A stretch of 50,325 nucleotides of DNA from positions 1 through 50,325 of the forward strand of contig CAJUTL010000023.1 of the NCBI GenBank assembly GCA_910589395.1. The letters run 5' to 3'. The stretch is from an uncultured Oscillospiraceae bacterium (GTDB lineage Bacteria > Bacillota_A > Clostridia > Oscillospirales > Acutalibacteraceae). The stretch's first letter is position 1; the number at the start of each line of letters is the position of its first letter. The translations under genes were made by a program, and so were the position numbers. This document shows positions 38,086 through 45,352 of this stretch, piece by piece. The notes under the pieces are model-generated. The model did not search any database. It worked only from the letters and a program-made list of their open reading frames with translations, and was not told the DNA's origin.

Positions 38086-38776
38086 TTTTGTACCCTACCC
38101 CCCATATTGTTTTAATGTACTGCGGGCTGTCGGCCTTATCCCCCAGCTTTTCACGCAGATGGCGAATATGCACCGTGATGGTATTGTTGGGTTTTGAGTA
38201 ATATTCGTCCTGCCATATTTGATGAAACAGTTCCTCAGCGCTGACCACCCGGCCCTTGTTTTCCAGCAAAATACGGAGAATAGAAAACTCGGTGGGCGTC
38301 AGGGACAGAGCCTTTTCGTTCAGCAGGCACTCGTGAGTTTTGCTGTTTAAGGAAAGTCCGGCGTACTCCAGCACCTCCTGCCCGGCATCGCAGGTATGGG
38401 CCGGATTATATCTTTTGTAGCGCCGCAGCTGTGCCTTGACCCGGGCCACCAGCTCCAAAGGACGGAAGGGTTTCGTGATATAATCGTCAGCGCCCAGGGT
38501 AAGGCCGGTGATCTTATCAGTTTCCTCCACCTTTGCGGTAAGCATAATGACCGGATAAGTATGCAGCTCCCGTATCCTTTGGCATATGGTAAAGCCGCTC
38601 ATACCCGGGAGCATGACGTCCAGTATGGCTAAATCCAGCTCTGTAGAGTCTATACAGGCTAAGGCGGCCTCAGCGGTATAAAATTTATATACCATATAGT
38701 TTTCATTTTGAAGATACAGCTCTACCAGATCGGCAATTTCAACTTCATCGTCCACTACAAGGATCTTCTCGGGCAT
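38075..38776 (-). CDS. vanR: VanR-like OmpR-family response regulator
   Basis: A 233-residue regulator: receiver domain about 1-118 with the phospho-acceptor in LDLAILDVMLPG (about D53), conserved LTAKVEETDKITGLTLGADDYITKPF, and a C-terminal winged-helix DNA-binding domain (about 135-230: LTPTEFSILRILLENKGRVVSAEELFHQIW...ITVHIRHLREKLGD). The sequence style is that of VanR in vanG-type and related clostridial clusters. It is the first gene of vanR-vanS; vanY follows. No vanH, ligase (vanA/B/G) or vanX gene is in the window. Confidence 0.9.
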   Translation of the reverse strand: MPEKILVVDDEVEIADLVELYLQNENYMVYKFYTAEAALACIDSTELDLAILDVMLPGMSGFTICQRIRELHTYPVIMLTAKVEETDKITGLTLGADDYITKPFRPLELVARVKAQLRRYKRYNPAHTCDAGQEVLEYAGLSLNSKTHECLLNEKALSLTPTEFSILRILLENKGRVVSAEELFHQIWQDEYYSKPNNTITVHIRHLREKLGDKADSPQYIKTIWGVGYKIEK

Positions 38777-38799
38777 AGCACCGCTCTCCTTTCACTGTT

Positions 38800-38866
38800 A
38801 GTATAGCGCACTTTGTTCTCCGGTTTATTGAGGTTTTCAGAAGCAATGCTTAAGATTTTCTTAGGG
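38800..38866 (-). promoter_or_regulatory. vanR promoter with candidate autoregulatory box
   Basis: On the minus strand TATACT (38805-38800) is a clear -10; the -35 region is weak, as in activator-dependent promoters. A direct repeat pair, TGCTTAAGAT and TTTCTTAGGG when read on the plus strand (38847-38866), lies about 42 bases upstream of the -10 and matches the box before vanY. Confidence 0.5.
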
Positions 38867-38933
38867 CATACCAAAGCTCACAGATCTTCCGCATAGATAT
38901 ATGAGCGCAGTGAACAGCGCCGATTATCATTGC

Positions 38934-38985
38934 AAAAAAGCAGAGAGCAAGCAGAAAACAACGACTCACTTTTCTGTTTGCTCTC
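38934..38985 (-). terminator. Terminator of the htpG-CPBP-tadA operon
   Basis: A 16-base stem (GAGAGCAAACAGAAAA/TTTTCTGCTTGCTCTC, one mismatch) followed by CTTTTTT on the minus strand, about 22 bases after the tadA stop. Confidence 0.8.
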
Positions 38986-39007
38986 CTACATGTTCAAATT
39001 TATTCGC

Positions 39008-39469
39008 TTACCGCAGCTTTTGGAAAAACTCTCGGAGCAGGGCTCTGCATTCCGCTTCGTAAAAGCCCCGGTACACCTCCGGCCTGTGGCTGTAGGGCAG
39101 GGTAAAAAGATCCGTCGCGGTGCCGCAGCAGCCGGCCCGCTCGTCCTCCGTGCCGTAAACCACCGTGCCCAAATGGGAATTGATGATAGCCCCGGTACAC
39201 ATGGGGCAGGGCTCCAGCGTGACGTACAGCTGACAGTCCGGCAGCCGCCAGGCGCCAAGGGCCTTGCAGGCCTGGGAGATCGCTTCCAGCTCCGCGTGGG
39301 CCAGGGCGTTTTGCTCCGCCTCCCGGCGGTTGCGCCCTTCCCCCACGATCTCCCCCGCTTTTATCACCACGGCGCCTACCGGCACTTCCCCGCAGGCGGC
39401 GGCCTCCCGGGCCAGCTCCAGCGCACGGAGCATAAATCTCTTTTCCGGTAAAAAAGCCAGCTTCATCAT
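39008..39469 (-). CDS. tadA: tRNA-specific adenosine deaminase
   Basis: A 153-residue zinc deaminase with the CDA motifs ALAHAELEAI (H58, catalytic E60) and TLEPCPMCTGAI (C88, C91), and the TadA-type tail. It converts A34 to inosine in tRNA-Arg(ACG). It is adjacent to the CPBP gene stop with no gap and is the last gene of the operon before a strong terminator. Confidence 0.93.
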   Translation of the reverse strand: MMKLAFLPEKRFMLRALELAREAAACGEVPVGAVVIKAGEIVGEGRNRREAEQNALAHAELEAISQACKALGAWRLPDCQLYVTLEPCPMCTGAIINSHLGTVVYGTEDERAGCCGTATDLFTLPYSHRPEVYRGFYEAECRALLREFFQKLR

Positions 39470-40702
39470 CTAGAAAAACAAGGTGGTCGTATAGGCTGCC
39501 ATGAAGGCCACAATGACCCACAAAAGCGGCGCGCGGACCATGGCGGCCGCCGCTTCCCCGCCGGAAAGACACAGCGGCGTTTTTTCCTCTTTTCGCTTGA
39601 ACAGCCGCTCCCGCCGAAAGATCACCAGCAAAAGCAAAGCCACCAGTCCTGCCACAATGGGGATCAGCAGGGAAAGGTCCTCAAAGGCCTTGGCCATGGA
39701 CTCTCCAAAAAGGAATTCCCCATAGCTGCCCGCCACGGCGATGCCGTTATTTAGAGCGTGGATCAGAATGGAGATCCACAAATTTCCGGTTTTCACATAC
39801 AGAAAGCCGAACACCAGCCCGGCGATAAAGGCAAATACCACATTGGAAAAATCCAGATGTACCAGAGAAAAGACGAATGCCGAGGCCACAATGGCAAAGC
39901 CCGCGCCATATTTCCGCAGGGAGGAAAGCAGCACGCCCCGGAAGGCGAATTCCTCCATGACCGGCACCAGCACCGCCGTGGAAAGCATTTCTAGAAGAAA
40001 CAGGGCCATACTGGCGCTCTCCTCCACGAGGCTGGAGGCTGGTTCATAGCCGAAGCTTCCGAAAAAGTCCTGAATGGCAAAGGCGGGGAAATTTCCCAGC
40101 AGGCACAGGGCCAAGCCCGCCAACACACAGAGCAGGGCGGTAAAAAAGCCTACCTTCTCAAATTTCAGATAATCCGTAACGTCCTTCTGCCCCAGCCGCA
40201 GATAAATGAAAAAGGGCAGCGCGGTGGAAAGCGGCACCATGGCTGTGGTAAACCACTGGAAGGCCATGGGATCCGTCATAATATTGACGCCCTGGGAAAA
40301 GAACAGCGCCATCAGCGGCATTTCCAACAGGAAAGCCGCCGCTGTTTGCAGCAGCACCACCAGACACAGCCGGTTGAGCGTTTTCGAGGCTCCCGCCAAT
40401 TTGGGATTTTTTTCCTGCTTCAGCGCGAAGGGCGGCGCCACAGAAACAGGTTGTACGGGAACAGGCTGTGGAGAGAACGGTACGACAGGCGCCTGCTGTA
40501 CCGAACCGAAAGCCGGAGCCGCCGGTGAGTATGCACCCTGGGGGCAGCCGCTTTGAGGATAACCGCCAAAAACCGATGCGGCAGGAGCGGCTTGAGGCTG
40601 CACAGGAACCGGCTGGGGCGCGCTTTGCCAGCCGAAGACCGGAGCCGGGGGCTGGGGCGGAACGCCCTGCCCCTGGTAGAAGGGATATGGATACTGGTTC
40701 AT
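39470..40702 (-). CDS. CPBP-family intramembrane metalloprotease with Pro-rich N-terminus
   Basis: A 410-residue protein from ATG 40700-40702 (AGGAG upstream). The first about 95 residues are proline/glutamine/alanine-rich and predicted cytoplasmic (MNQYPYPFYQGQGVPPQPPAPVFG...), followed by about eight helices. The CPBP (Abi/CAAX protease, PF02517) motifs are MEEFAFRGVL (E250, E251, R255), FSLVHLDFSN (H282) and LIHALNNGIA (H315, N318). Such proteins process or regulate membrane substrates; in bacteria some act in bacteriocin self-immunity. Position between htpG and tadA suggests co-transcription but gives no functional hint. Confidence 0.85.
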   Translation of the reverse strand: MNQYPYPFYQGQGVPPQPPAPVFGWQSAPQPVPVQPQAAPAASVFGGYPQSGCPQGAYSPAAPAFGSVQQAPVVPFSPQPVPVQPVSVAPPFALKQEKNPKLAGASKTLNRLCLVVLLQTAAAFLLEMPLMALFFSQGVNIMTDPMAFQWFTTAMVPLSTALPFFIYLRLGQKDVTDYLKFEKVGFFTALLCVLAGLALCLLGNFPAFAIQDFFGSFGYEPASSLVEESASMALFLLEMLSTAVLVPVMEEFAFRGVLLSSLRKYGAGFAIVASAFVFSLVHLDFSNVVFAFIAGLVFGFLYVKTGNLWISILIHALNNGIAVAGSYGEFLFGESMAKAFEDLSLLIPIVAGLVALLLLVIFRRERLFKRKEEKTPLCLSGGEAAAAMVRAPLLWVIVAFMAAYTTTLFF

Positions 40703-40721
40703 TGCGATCTCCTCTCTACTC

Positions 40722-42614
40722 TTACATGATCTCACAGATCTTTTGTGAGAAAGCCACCGGGTCCGCAATGGCGATCCCCTCAATGAGCAGGGCCTGGTCG
40801 TACAAAAGCTCCGCATAGAGCTTCAGCTTTTCTCCATCGCTTTCCCGCAGGGCCTGCAGCTTTTGGAACACGGGGTGGTTGGGGTTCAGCTCCAGCACGC
40901 GCTGGGCCTTGACCTTCTCCCCGGCGGGCATGGCGTTTAACACCTTTTCCATTTCGGTGGAGATCATGCCGTCGGTAGAAAGGCACACGGGGTGGGTTTT
41001 CAGCTTGCCGGAAACCTTGACCTCCTTCACCTTGTCTCCCAACGCCTCCTTCATGGCGAGAAGCAGTTCCTTGCTGTTTTCCGCCGTTTCCTTCGTCTTT
41101 TCCTTTTCCTCTTCCGTTTCCAGGCCCAGGTCGTCGGAGGAGATATTGCGAAATTCCTTCTCCTCGTATTTTTCCAAAACTCTCAGGGCAAATTCATCTA
41201 CATTGTCGGTAAGGCACAGCATTTCATAGCCCTTTTCCCGAATGGCCTCGGCCTGGGGCAGACTGAGAATGCGTTCCACCGTTTCTCCGCAGCCGTAATA
41301 GATGGCGGTCTGCTCCGGCTTCATGCGGGACACATATTCTTTTAGGGTGACAAGCTTCTTTTCTTCGGAGGAGGTGAACAGCACCAGATCCTTCAGCTCG
41401 TCTTTTTTCTCACCGTACCGGTCGTACATACCGTACTTTAGCTGCAGCCCGAAGCTGCGGAAAAATTCCTCGTACTTTTCCCGATCATTCTGGAGCATGG
41501 CGGTAAGCTCGGAGGTGATCTTTTTTTCCAGCCGCGCGGCGATCAGCTTCAGCTGCCTGTCGTGCTGCAGCATTTCCCTGGAAATGTTCAGGGAGAGATC
41601 CTGAGAATCCACCAGACCCTTGACGAAGCTGTAGCAGTCCGGCAGCAGATCGGCGCATTTTTCCATGATGAGCACACCGTTGGCATAGAGCTGCAAGCCC
41701 TTTTCGTATTCTCTGGTGTAATAATCCATAGGAGCGGTTTTCGGGAAGAACAGCAGGGCGCTGTAGGTGGCCGCGCCTTCGGTGGAGGTGCGCACTACCC
41801 GTAGAGGATCCTGCCAATCGTAAAACTTCTCCTTGTAAAAGGCGTTCATTTCCTCTTCGGAAACCTCGTTTTTCCCCTTTTTCCAGATGGGGGCCATGCT
41901 GTTTAAGGTTTCCATTTCGAAATAGGTCTCGTATTCCGGGGCCGCGCCCTCTTCCCCGGCGCCTTCCTTCCGCCGGGACTTTTGCAGCTCCATGCGAATA
42001 GGGTAGCGGATATAATCGGAATATTTCTTTATAAGCTCCCTGACCCGGTACGGCTCCAGAAATTCACTGTAGGTTTCTTCCTCGGTATCGTCCTTCAAAT
42101 GCAGAGTGATCACCGTGCCGCGCTCTGTCCTGCCGCCGGCTTTGATCTGGTAGCCCTCCAAGCCCCTGGATTCCCACACAAAAGCTTCCTCGCTGCCAAA
42201 GGCAAGGCTTTCCACAGTGACGCGGTCGCTTACCATAAAGGCGGAGTAAAAGCCCACGCCAAACTGGCCGATGATATCCACGTCTTCCTTCTTTTCCGTA
42301 TCGCTTTTAAACTGAAGAGAGCCGCTTTTGGCGATCACACCCAGATTGTTATCCAGCTCCTCCCTGGTCATACCCACGCCGTTATCCGTGATGGTGATGG
42401 TGCGGGCTTCCTTGTCCAGATCGATGCGAATAAAAAAGTCGCTTCGGGAAAGGCCGGTATCGCCGTCCTCCAAGGTGCGGTAATAGAGCTTATCGATGGC
42501 GTCGCTTGCGTTGGAGATCAGCTCCCGCAAAAAGATCTCCTTGTGGGTGTAGATGGAATTGATCATCAGATCCATCAATCGCTTGGACTCCGCTTTGAAC
42601 TGCTTCAGGGCCAT
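40722..42614 (-). CDS. htpG: Molecular chaperone HtpG (bacterial Hsp90)
   Basis: A 630-residue protein of full length: N-terminal ATPase domain with YTHKEIFLRELISNASDAIDKLYY, TITDNGVGMTREEL, GQFGVGFYSAFMVSD, then the middle domain (PLRVVRTSTEGAATYSALLFFP; LQLYANGVLIMEKCADLLPDCYSFVKGLVDSQDLSLNISREMLQ) and C-terminal dimerisation region. It assists folding and remodelling of client proteins. It heads the htpG-CPBP-tadA operon behind the promoter at 42732-42760. No CIRCE element was seen. Confidence 0.97.
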   Translation of the reverse strand: MALKQFKAESKRLMDLMINSIYTHKEIFLRELISNASDAIDKLYYRTLEDGDTGLSRSDFFIRIDLDKEARTITITDNGVGMTREELDNNLGVIAKSGSLQFKSDTEKKEDVDIIGQFGVGFYSAFMVSDRVTVESLAFGSEEAFVWESRGLEGYQIKAGGRTERGTVITLHLKDDTEEETYSEFLEPYRVRELIKKYSDYIRYPIRMELQKSRRKEGAGEEGAAPEYETYFEMETLNSMAPIWKKGKNEVSEEEMNAFYKEKFYDWQDPLRVVRTSTEGAATYSALLFFPKTAPMDYYTREYEKGLQLYANGVLIMEKCADLLPDCYSFVKGLVDSQDLSLNISREMLQHDRQLKLIAARLEKKITSELTAMLQNDREKYEEFFRSFGLQLKYGMYDRYGEKKDELKDLVLFTSSEEKKLVTLKEYVSRMKPEQTAIYYGCGETVERILSLPQAEAIREKGYEMLCLTDNVDEFALRVLEKYEEKEFRNISSDDLGLETEEEKEKTKETAENSKELLLAMKEALGDKVKEVKVSGKLKTHPVCLSTDGMISTEMEKVLNAMPAGEKVKAQRVLELNPNHPVFQKLQALRESDGEKLKLYAELLYDQALLIEGIAIADPVAFSQKICEIM

Positions 42615-42731
42615 AACTGAAAGACTTCCTTTCTTTCCCGCGCTTCTCCAAGGCGGGGCTTCTGTTTTCTGAAAAAAGCCGCTTTTTCTATTGTTTATCG
42701 GTGCGCGGCTATCAAATTCTGTAACGATATT

Positions 42732-42760
42732 ATTTTAGTACAAAATCGCACGGCTTGCAA
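42732..42760 (-). promoter_or_regulatory. Promoter of htpG
   Basis: On the minus strand, TTGCAA (42760-42755), 17-base spacer, TAAAAT (42737-42732). The rest of the 42615-42937 spacer holds only this and the divergent promoter at 42850. Confidence 0.65.
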
Positions 42761-42849
42761 GAAGCAGGGCGATTTCTTAACAAATTTGAAATATTCAGCT
42801 GCGAAATACCGGCAAATAAAAGAAATTTTTGCTATTTTCCCGTCTGTTC

Positions 42850-42878
42850 TTGCTCTTCCCACAAAAGAGTGCTATCCT
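42850..42878 (+). promoter_or_regulatory. Promoter of the SLH protein gene
   Basis: TTGCTC (42850-42855), 17-base spacer ending TGC, TATCCT (42873-42878); GAAAGGA lies before ATG 42938. Confidence 0.55.
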
Positions 42879-42937
42879 TACAGGAAAGAAAAATTTTGTC
42901 GTTTGGAAAGACTGATTTCTGAAAGGATCTGTTTTCC

Positions 42938-44122
42938 ATGAAAAAGAGATGCTGCGCGTTTCTGCTGATTTTTGCCCTGCTTTTTACTTTGCTTCCTTTC
43001 CCCACAGCCATGGCGGCGGAAAACCTTGTGTTTCACGATATTCCGCAGACAGCCTGGCATGCGGGCTATGTGTATGCCCTGGCGGAGCAGGGGATCGTCA
43101 GCGGCACCAGCGAGACCACCTTTTCTCCTGACCGCCCCGTGACCAGGGCTGAATTTTTACGGCTGCTTGCGGCGGCCGTGCTTTCCCCGGAGGAAATTAC
43201 CTCGTACGAGACCTTCACCGTTTTTCAGGACGTGCCCCGCGGGCAGTGGTTTACTCCCTATATAAACTGGGGAGCCAAAGCGGGAATTGCCCATGGCTAC
43301 GCGGAAAACCGCTTCAAGCCGGACGGCCTTGTGACCCGGGAGGAAGCCGCCGCTTTTATGGTGCGCTTTGCGGAGGCCTACCCCGAGAAAGCGGATTTGA
43401 AGGCAAAAAAAGAGCCGGTAGCTTTTTCGGACGACATGGCTATTTCAGGCTGGGCGGTAAGCAGCGTTTACACCTGCCAAACCGCCGAGATCATTACCGG
43501 CTACAAAGACGGCTCTTTTCGGCCTCTGGCCAGAACCACCCGGAGTGAGGCGGCTGTTCTGCTTTGCGGATTACTGGATATTTCTCCTTTGGCAAAGGAC
43601 AAGATCCCCGCTCCCCCGGATCCTTATTATCAGGTAAAGCAGAAGTTGGCGGCGCTTCAGAAGAAATTCCCCAACGGAAAATACTGGAATCACCGAACTT
43701 CCGCCGGCACTGCCGGGAAGGAGCCATGGGAAATTGTAACGGATACGCCCTGCTATCACGATGGTTACGGCACCTATTACTGCAATGAGTATCAGGGCGT
43801 TTCCTCCATTCCCGTAGTGGGCAGCACCTGGAGCAGACAGTGCCTTGGCTTTGCCAGCATGCTCAGCGATCAGATCTTCGGGAAAGACGCGCCCGTGCGC
43901 ACCTTCCGGGACTTCCAAAAGCTGCGGCCCGGCGACCAGATTCGTTTATTCGACGACGTTCATTCCATGGTAGTTGTAGAAAAGACGGCCGATCATGTCA
44001 CTGTGGCGGAGGTCAACGCCGACTATTCCACCTGCAAAATCACCTGGGGCCGAAAGATCAGCCATCAGTCGCTGGAAAGCCACGGTGGGAACGCCCTGTA
44101 TATCACCCGGTACAAGGACTGA
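42938..44122 (+). CDS. S-layer homology (SLH) protein with amidase-like C-terminal domain
   Basis: A 394-residue secreted protein. The signal peptide is about 1-27 (MKKRCCAFLLIFALLFTLLPFPTAMAA). Three SLH repeats follow at about 31-73, 95-138 and 162-205; each has the F-x-D-(V/I)-P...W...Y...A-x-x-x-G-I...G-Y/T...F-x-P-D...R-A-E pattern. They are expected to bind pyruvylated secondary cell-wall polymer. The C-terminal half (about 230-394) has SRQCLGFASMLS (C302) and DDVHSMVVVEK (H342), the Cys-His layout of a CHAP/NlpC-P60-like amidase or peptidase. I infer a wall-anchored hydrolase; the catalytic assignment is tentative. Confidence 0.8.
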   Translation: MKKRCCAFLLIFALLFTLLPFPTAMAAENLVFHDIPQTAWHAGYVYALAEQGIVSGTSETTFSPDRPVTRAEFLRLLAAAVLSPEEITSYETFTVFQDVPRGQWFTPYINWGAKAGIAHGYAENRFKPDGLVTREEAAAFMVRFAEAYPEKADLKAKKEPVAFSDDMAISGWAVSSVYTCQTAEIITGYKDGSFRPLARTTRSEAAVLLCGLLDISPLAKDKIPAPPDPYYQVKQKLAALQKKFPNGKYWNHRTSAGTAGKEPWEIVTDTPCYHDGYGTYYCNEYQGVSSIPVVGSTWSRQCLGFASMLSDQIFGKDAPVRTFRDFQKLRPGDQIRLFDDVHSMVVVEKTADHVTVAEVNADYSTCKITWGRKISHQSLESHGGNALYITRYKD

Positions 44123-44149
44123 CAGGGAAGCGCAAATTGCCTCCGGCGA

Positions 44150-44791
44150 AATGAGGAATGGGCAATGAGCAATTAGGAAGGTCAAGGGCAGAGTTCGGTA
44201 AATTGGAATTTGGCGGCGAGGCACCGCGGCCACTCGCGAAGCTGCTTGGTGCGGGAAATCGGTTTCTGACCCGACCAATGGTGATTCGCTTATTTTCCTC
44301 CTGTCATTCTGAACCGCCGAAGGCGGTGAAGAATCTCGCTCTTTAGCCCTCTATTTAGAGTATTAAGGTCGAGATTCTTCGTCACTTCGTTCCTCAGAAT
44401 GACAGTGGGGAACTGTTCGGCAAATTGGAATTTAGCGGCGAGGCGCCGCAGCCACTCGTGAAGCTGCCGAGTGTAAGAGAACAGCTTCTGACCCGACCGT
44501 TAGTAAGCAGATAAATTGGAAGTTGCAGCGAGCCGCTGCACTCACTCGTAGAGCTGTTGAGTGCAGGAGACTGGTTTCCGACCCGACCAATGGCGAGGTG
44601 CTCACTTCCCATCTGTCATTCTGAACGAAGTGAAGAATCTCGTCCTTTTGCCCTTTTTACGTAGGAATCAAGGCCGCGATTCTTCACCTACGGCTCAGAA
44701 TGACAGTGAGAGACCTGTGTGCGAAACTATAATTTATTGCACGCTCTTTCCTTTCATTGCTTATTGCTCATTGCTAATTTCTTATTCATTG
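44150..44791. repeat. Large modular intergenic repeat island
   Basis: Bounded by ATGAGGAATGGGCAATGAGC-like sequence (44150-44175) and its inverse CATTGCTTATTGCTCATTGC (about 44755-44774). It holds three diverged tandem copies of a TAAATTGGAATTT...GGCGAGGC...CACTCG...GAAGCTG...CTGACCCGACC module (about 44190-44280, 44410-44505, 44510-44595). Two copies of the TGTCATTCTGA...GAAGAATCTCG / GATTCTTC...CTCAGAATGACA palindrome lie at 44305-44405 and 44612-44705. The first 115 bases recur almost unchanged at 49986-50104. No coding gene is supported between 44123 and 44912. Confidence 0.75.
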
Positions 44792-44849
44792 AGCATAGTA
44801 GCGCCGCCACCGTCTGGAATCCAGCACCCAGAATCTAACATCCAAGAAG

Positions 44850-44899
44850 CAAAGGGCTGCTGCAAAACGTCAAGTTCTGCGGCAGCCCTTTGCTTTTTT
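44850..44899 (-). terminator. Terminator after the EamA gene
   Basis: AAAGGGCTGC and GCAGCCCTTT, with extended pairing, form a strong stem near 44860-44892. A seven-T run follows on the plus strand and a weaker T-containing tail on the minus strand, so it is probably bidirectional. Confidence 0.65.
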
Positions 44900-44912
44900 T
44901 CTTCTCACCCTT

Positions 44913-45326
44913 TTACAGGACCATCAAGAGTGTTCCACCGGCGATCAGAACAGATCCCGCAAGGGATTTCCAGGTAAACTGTTCGTGCAGGAACACAAAG
45001 GCCAGAACCAGAGTGATCACCACGCTGAGCTTATCGATGGGGACCACCTTGGAGGCTTCCCCTTGCTGCAAAGCATAGTAGTAGCACAGCCAGGAGGCCC
45101 CGGTAGCCAGGCCGGAAAGGATCAGAAAGATCCAGCTTTTCCGGCTGATGCTGGAAAGTCCGCTTTGGGAATGGGTGAGAAACACCATGCCCCAGGACAT
45201 TCCCACCACCACCAATGTGCGAATCGCCGTGGCCAAATGGGAATTCACTCCCTCGATCCCCACCTTGGCTAAAATTGATGTGAGCGCCGCGAACACGGCG
45301 GAAAGCAGCGCAAATACCAGCCACAT
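44913..45326 (-). CDS. Small EamA/DMT-type membrane transporter (single domain)
   Basis: A 137-residue protein with one EamA domain of about five helices (LVFALLSAVFAALTSILAKVGIEGVNSHLATAIRTLVVVGMSW; SGLATGASWLCYYYALQQGEASKVVPIDKLSVVITLVLAFVFLHEQFTWKSLAGSVLIAGGTLLMVL). Single-domain members must dimerise to make a ten-helix transporter. It starts 26 bases after the fused reductase gene and is probably co-transcribed; a link to sulfur compounds is possible but only by position. Confidence 0.88.
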   Translation of the reverse strand: MWLVFALLSAVFAALTSILAKVGIEGVNSHLATAIRTLVVVGMSWGMVFLTHSQSGLSSISRKSWIFLILSGLATGASWLCYYYALQQGEASKVVPIDKLSVVITLVLAFVFLHEQFTWKSLAGSVLIAGGTLLMVL

Positions 45327-45352
45327 AGCCCTTACTCCTTTCCGAGCCGCGT

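Noticed and set aside
38777..39007. SRP RNA (ffs) expected near tadA in many Firmicutes
   Set aside because: The spacer contains only the vanR promoter region and a terminator; no SRP RNA core motif was seen.
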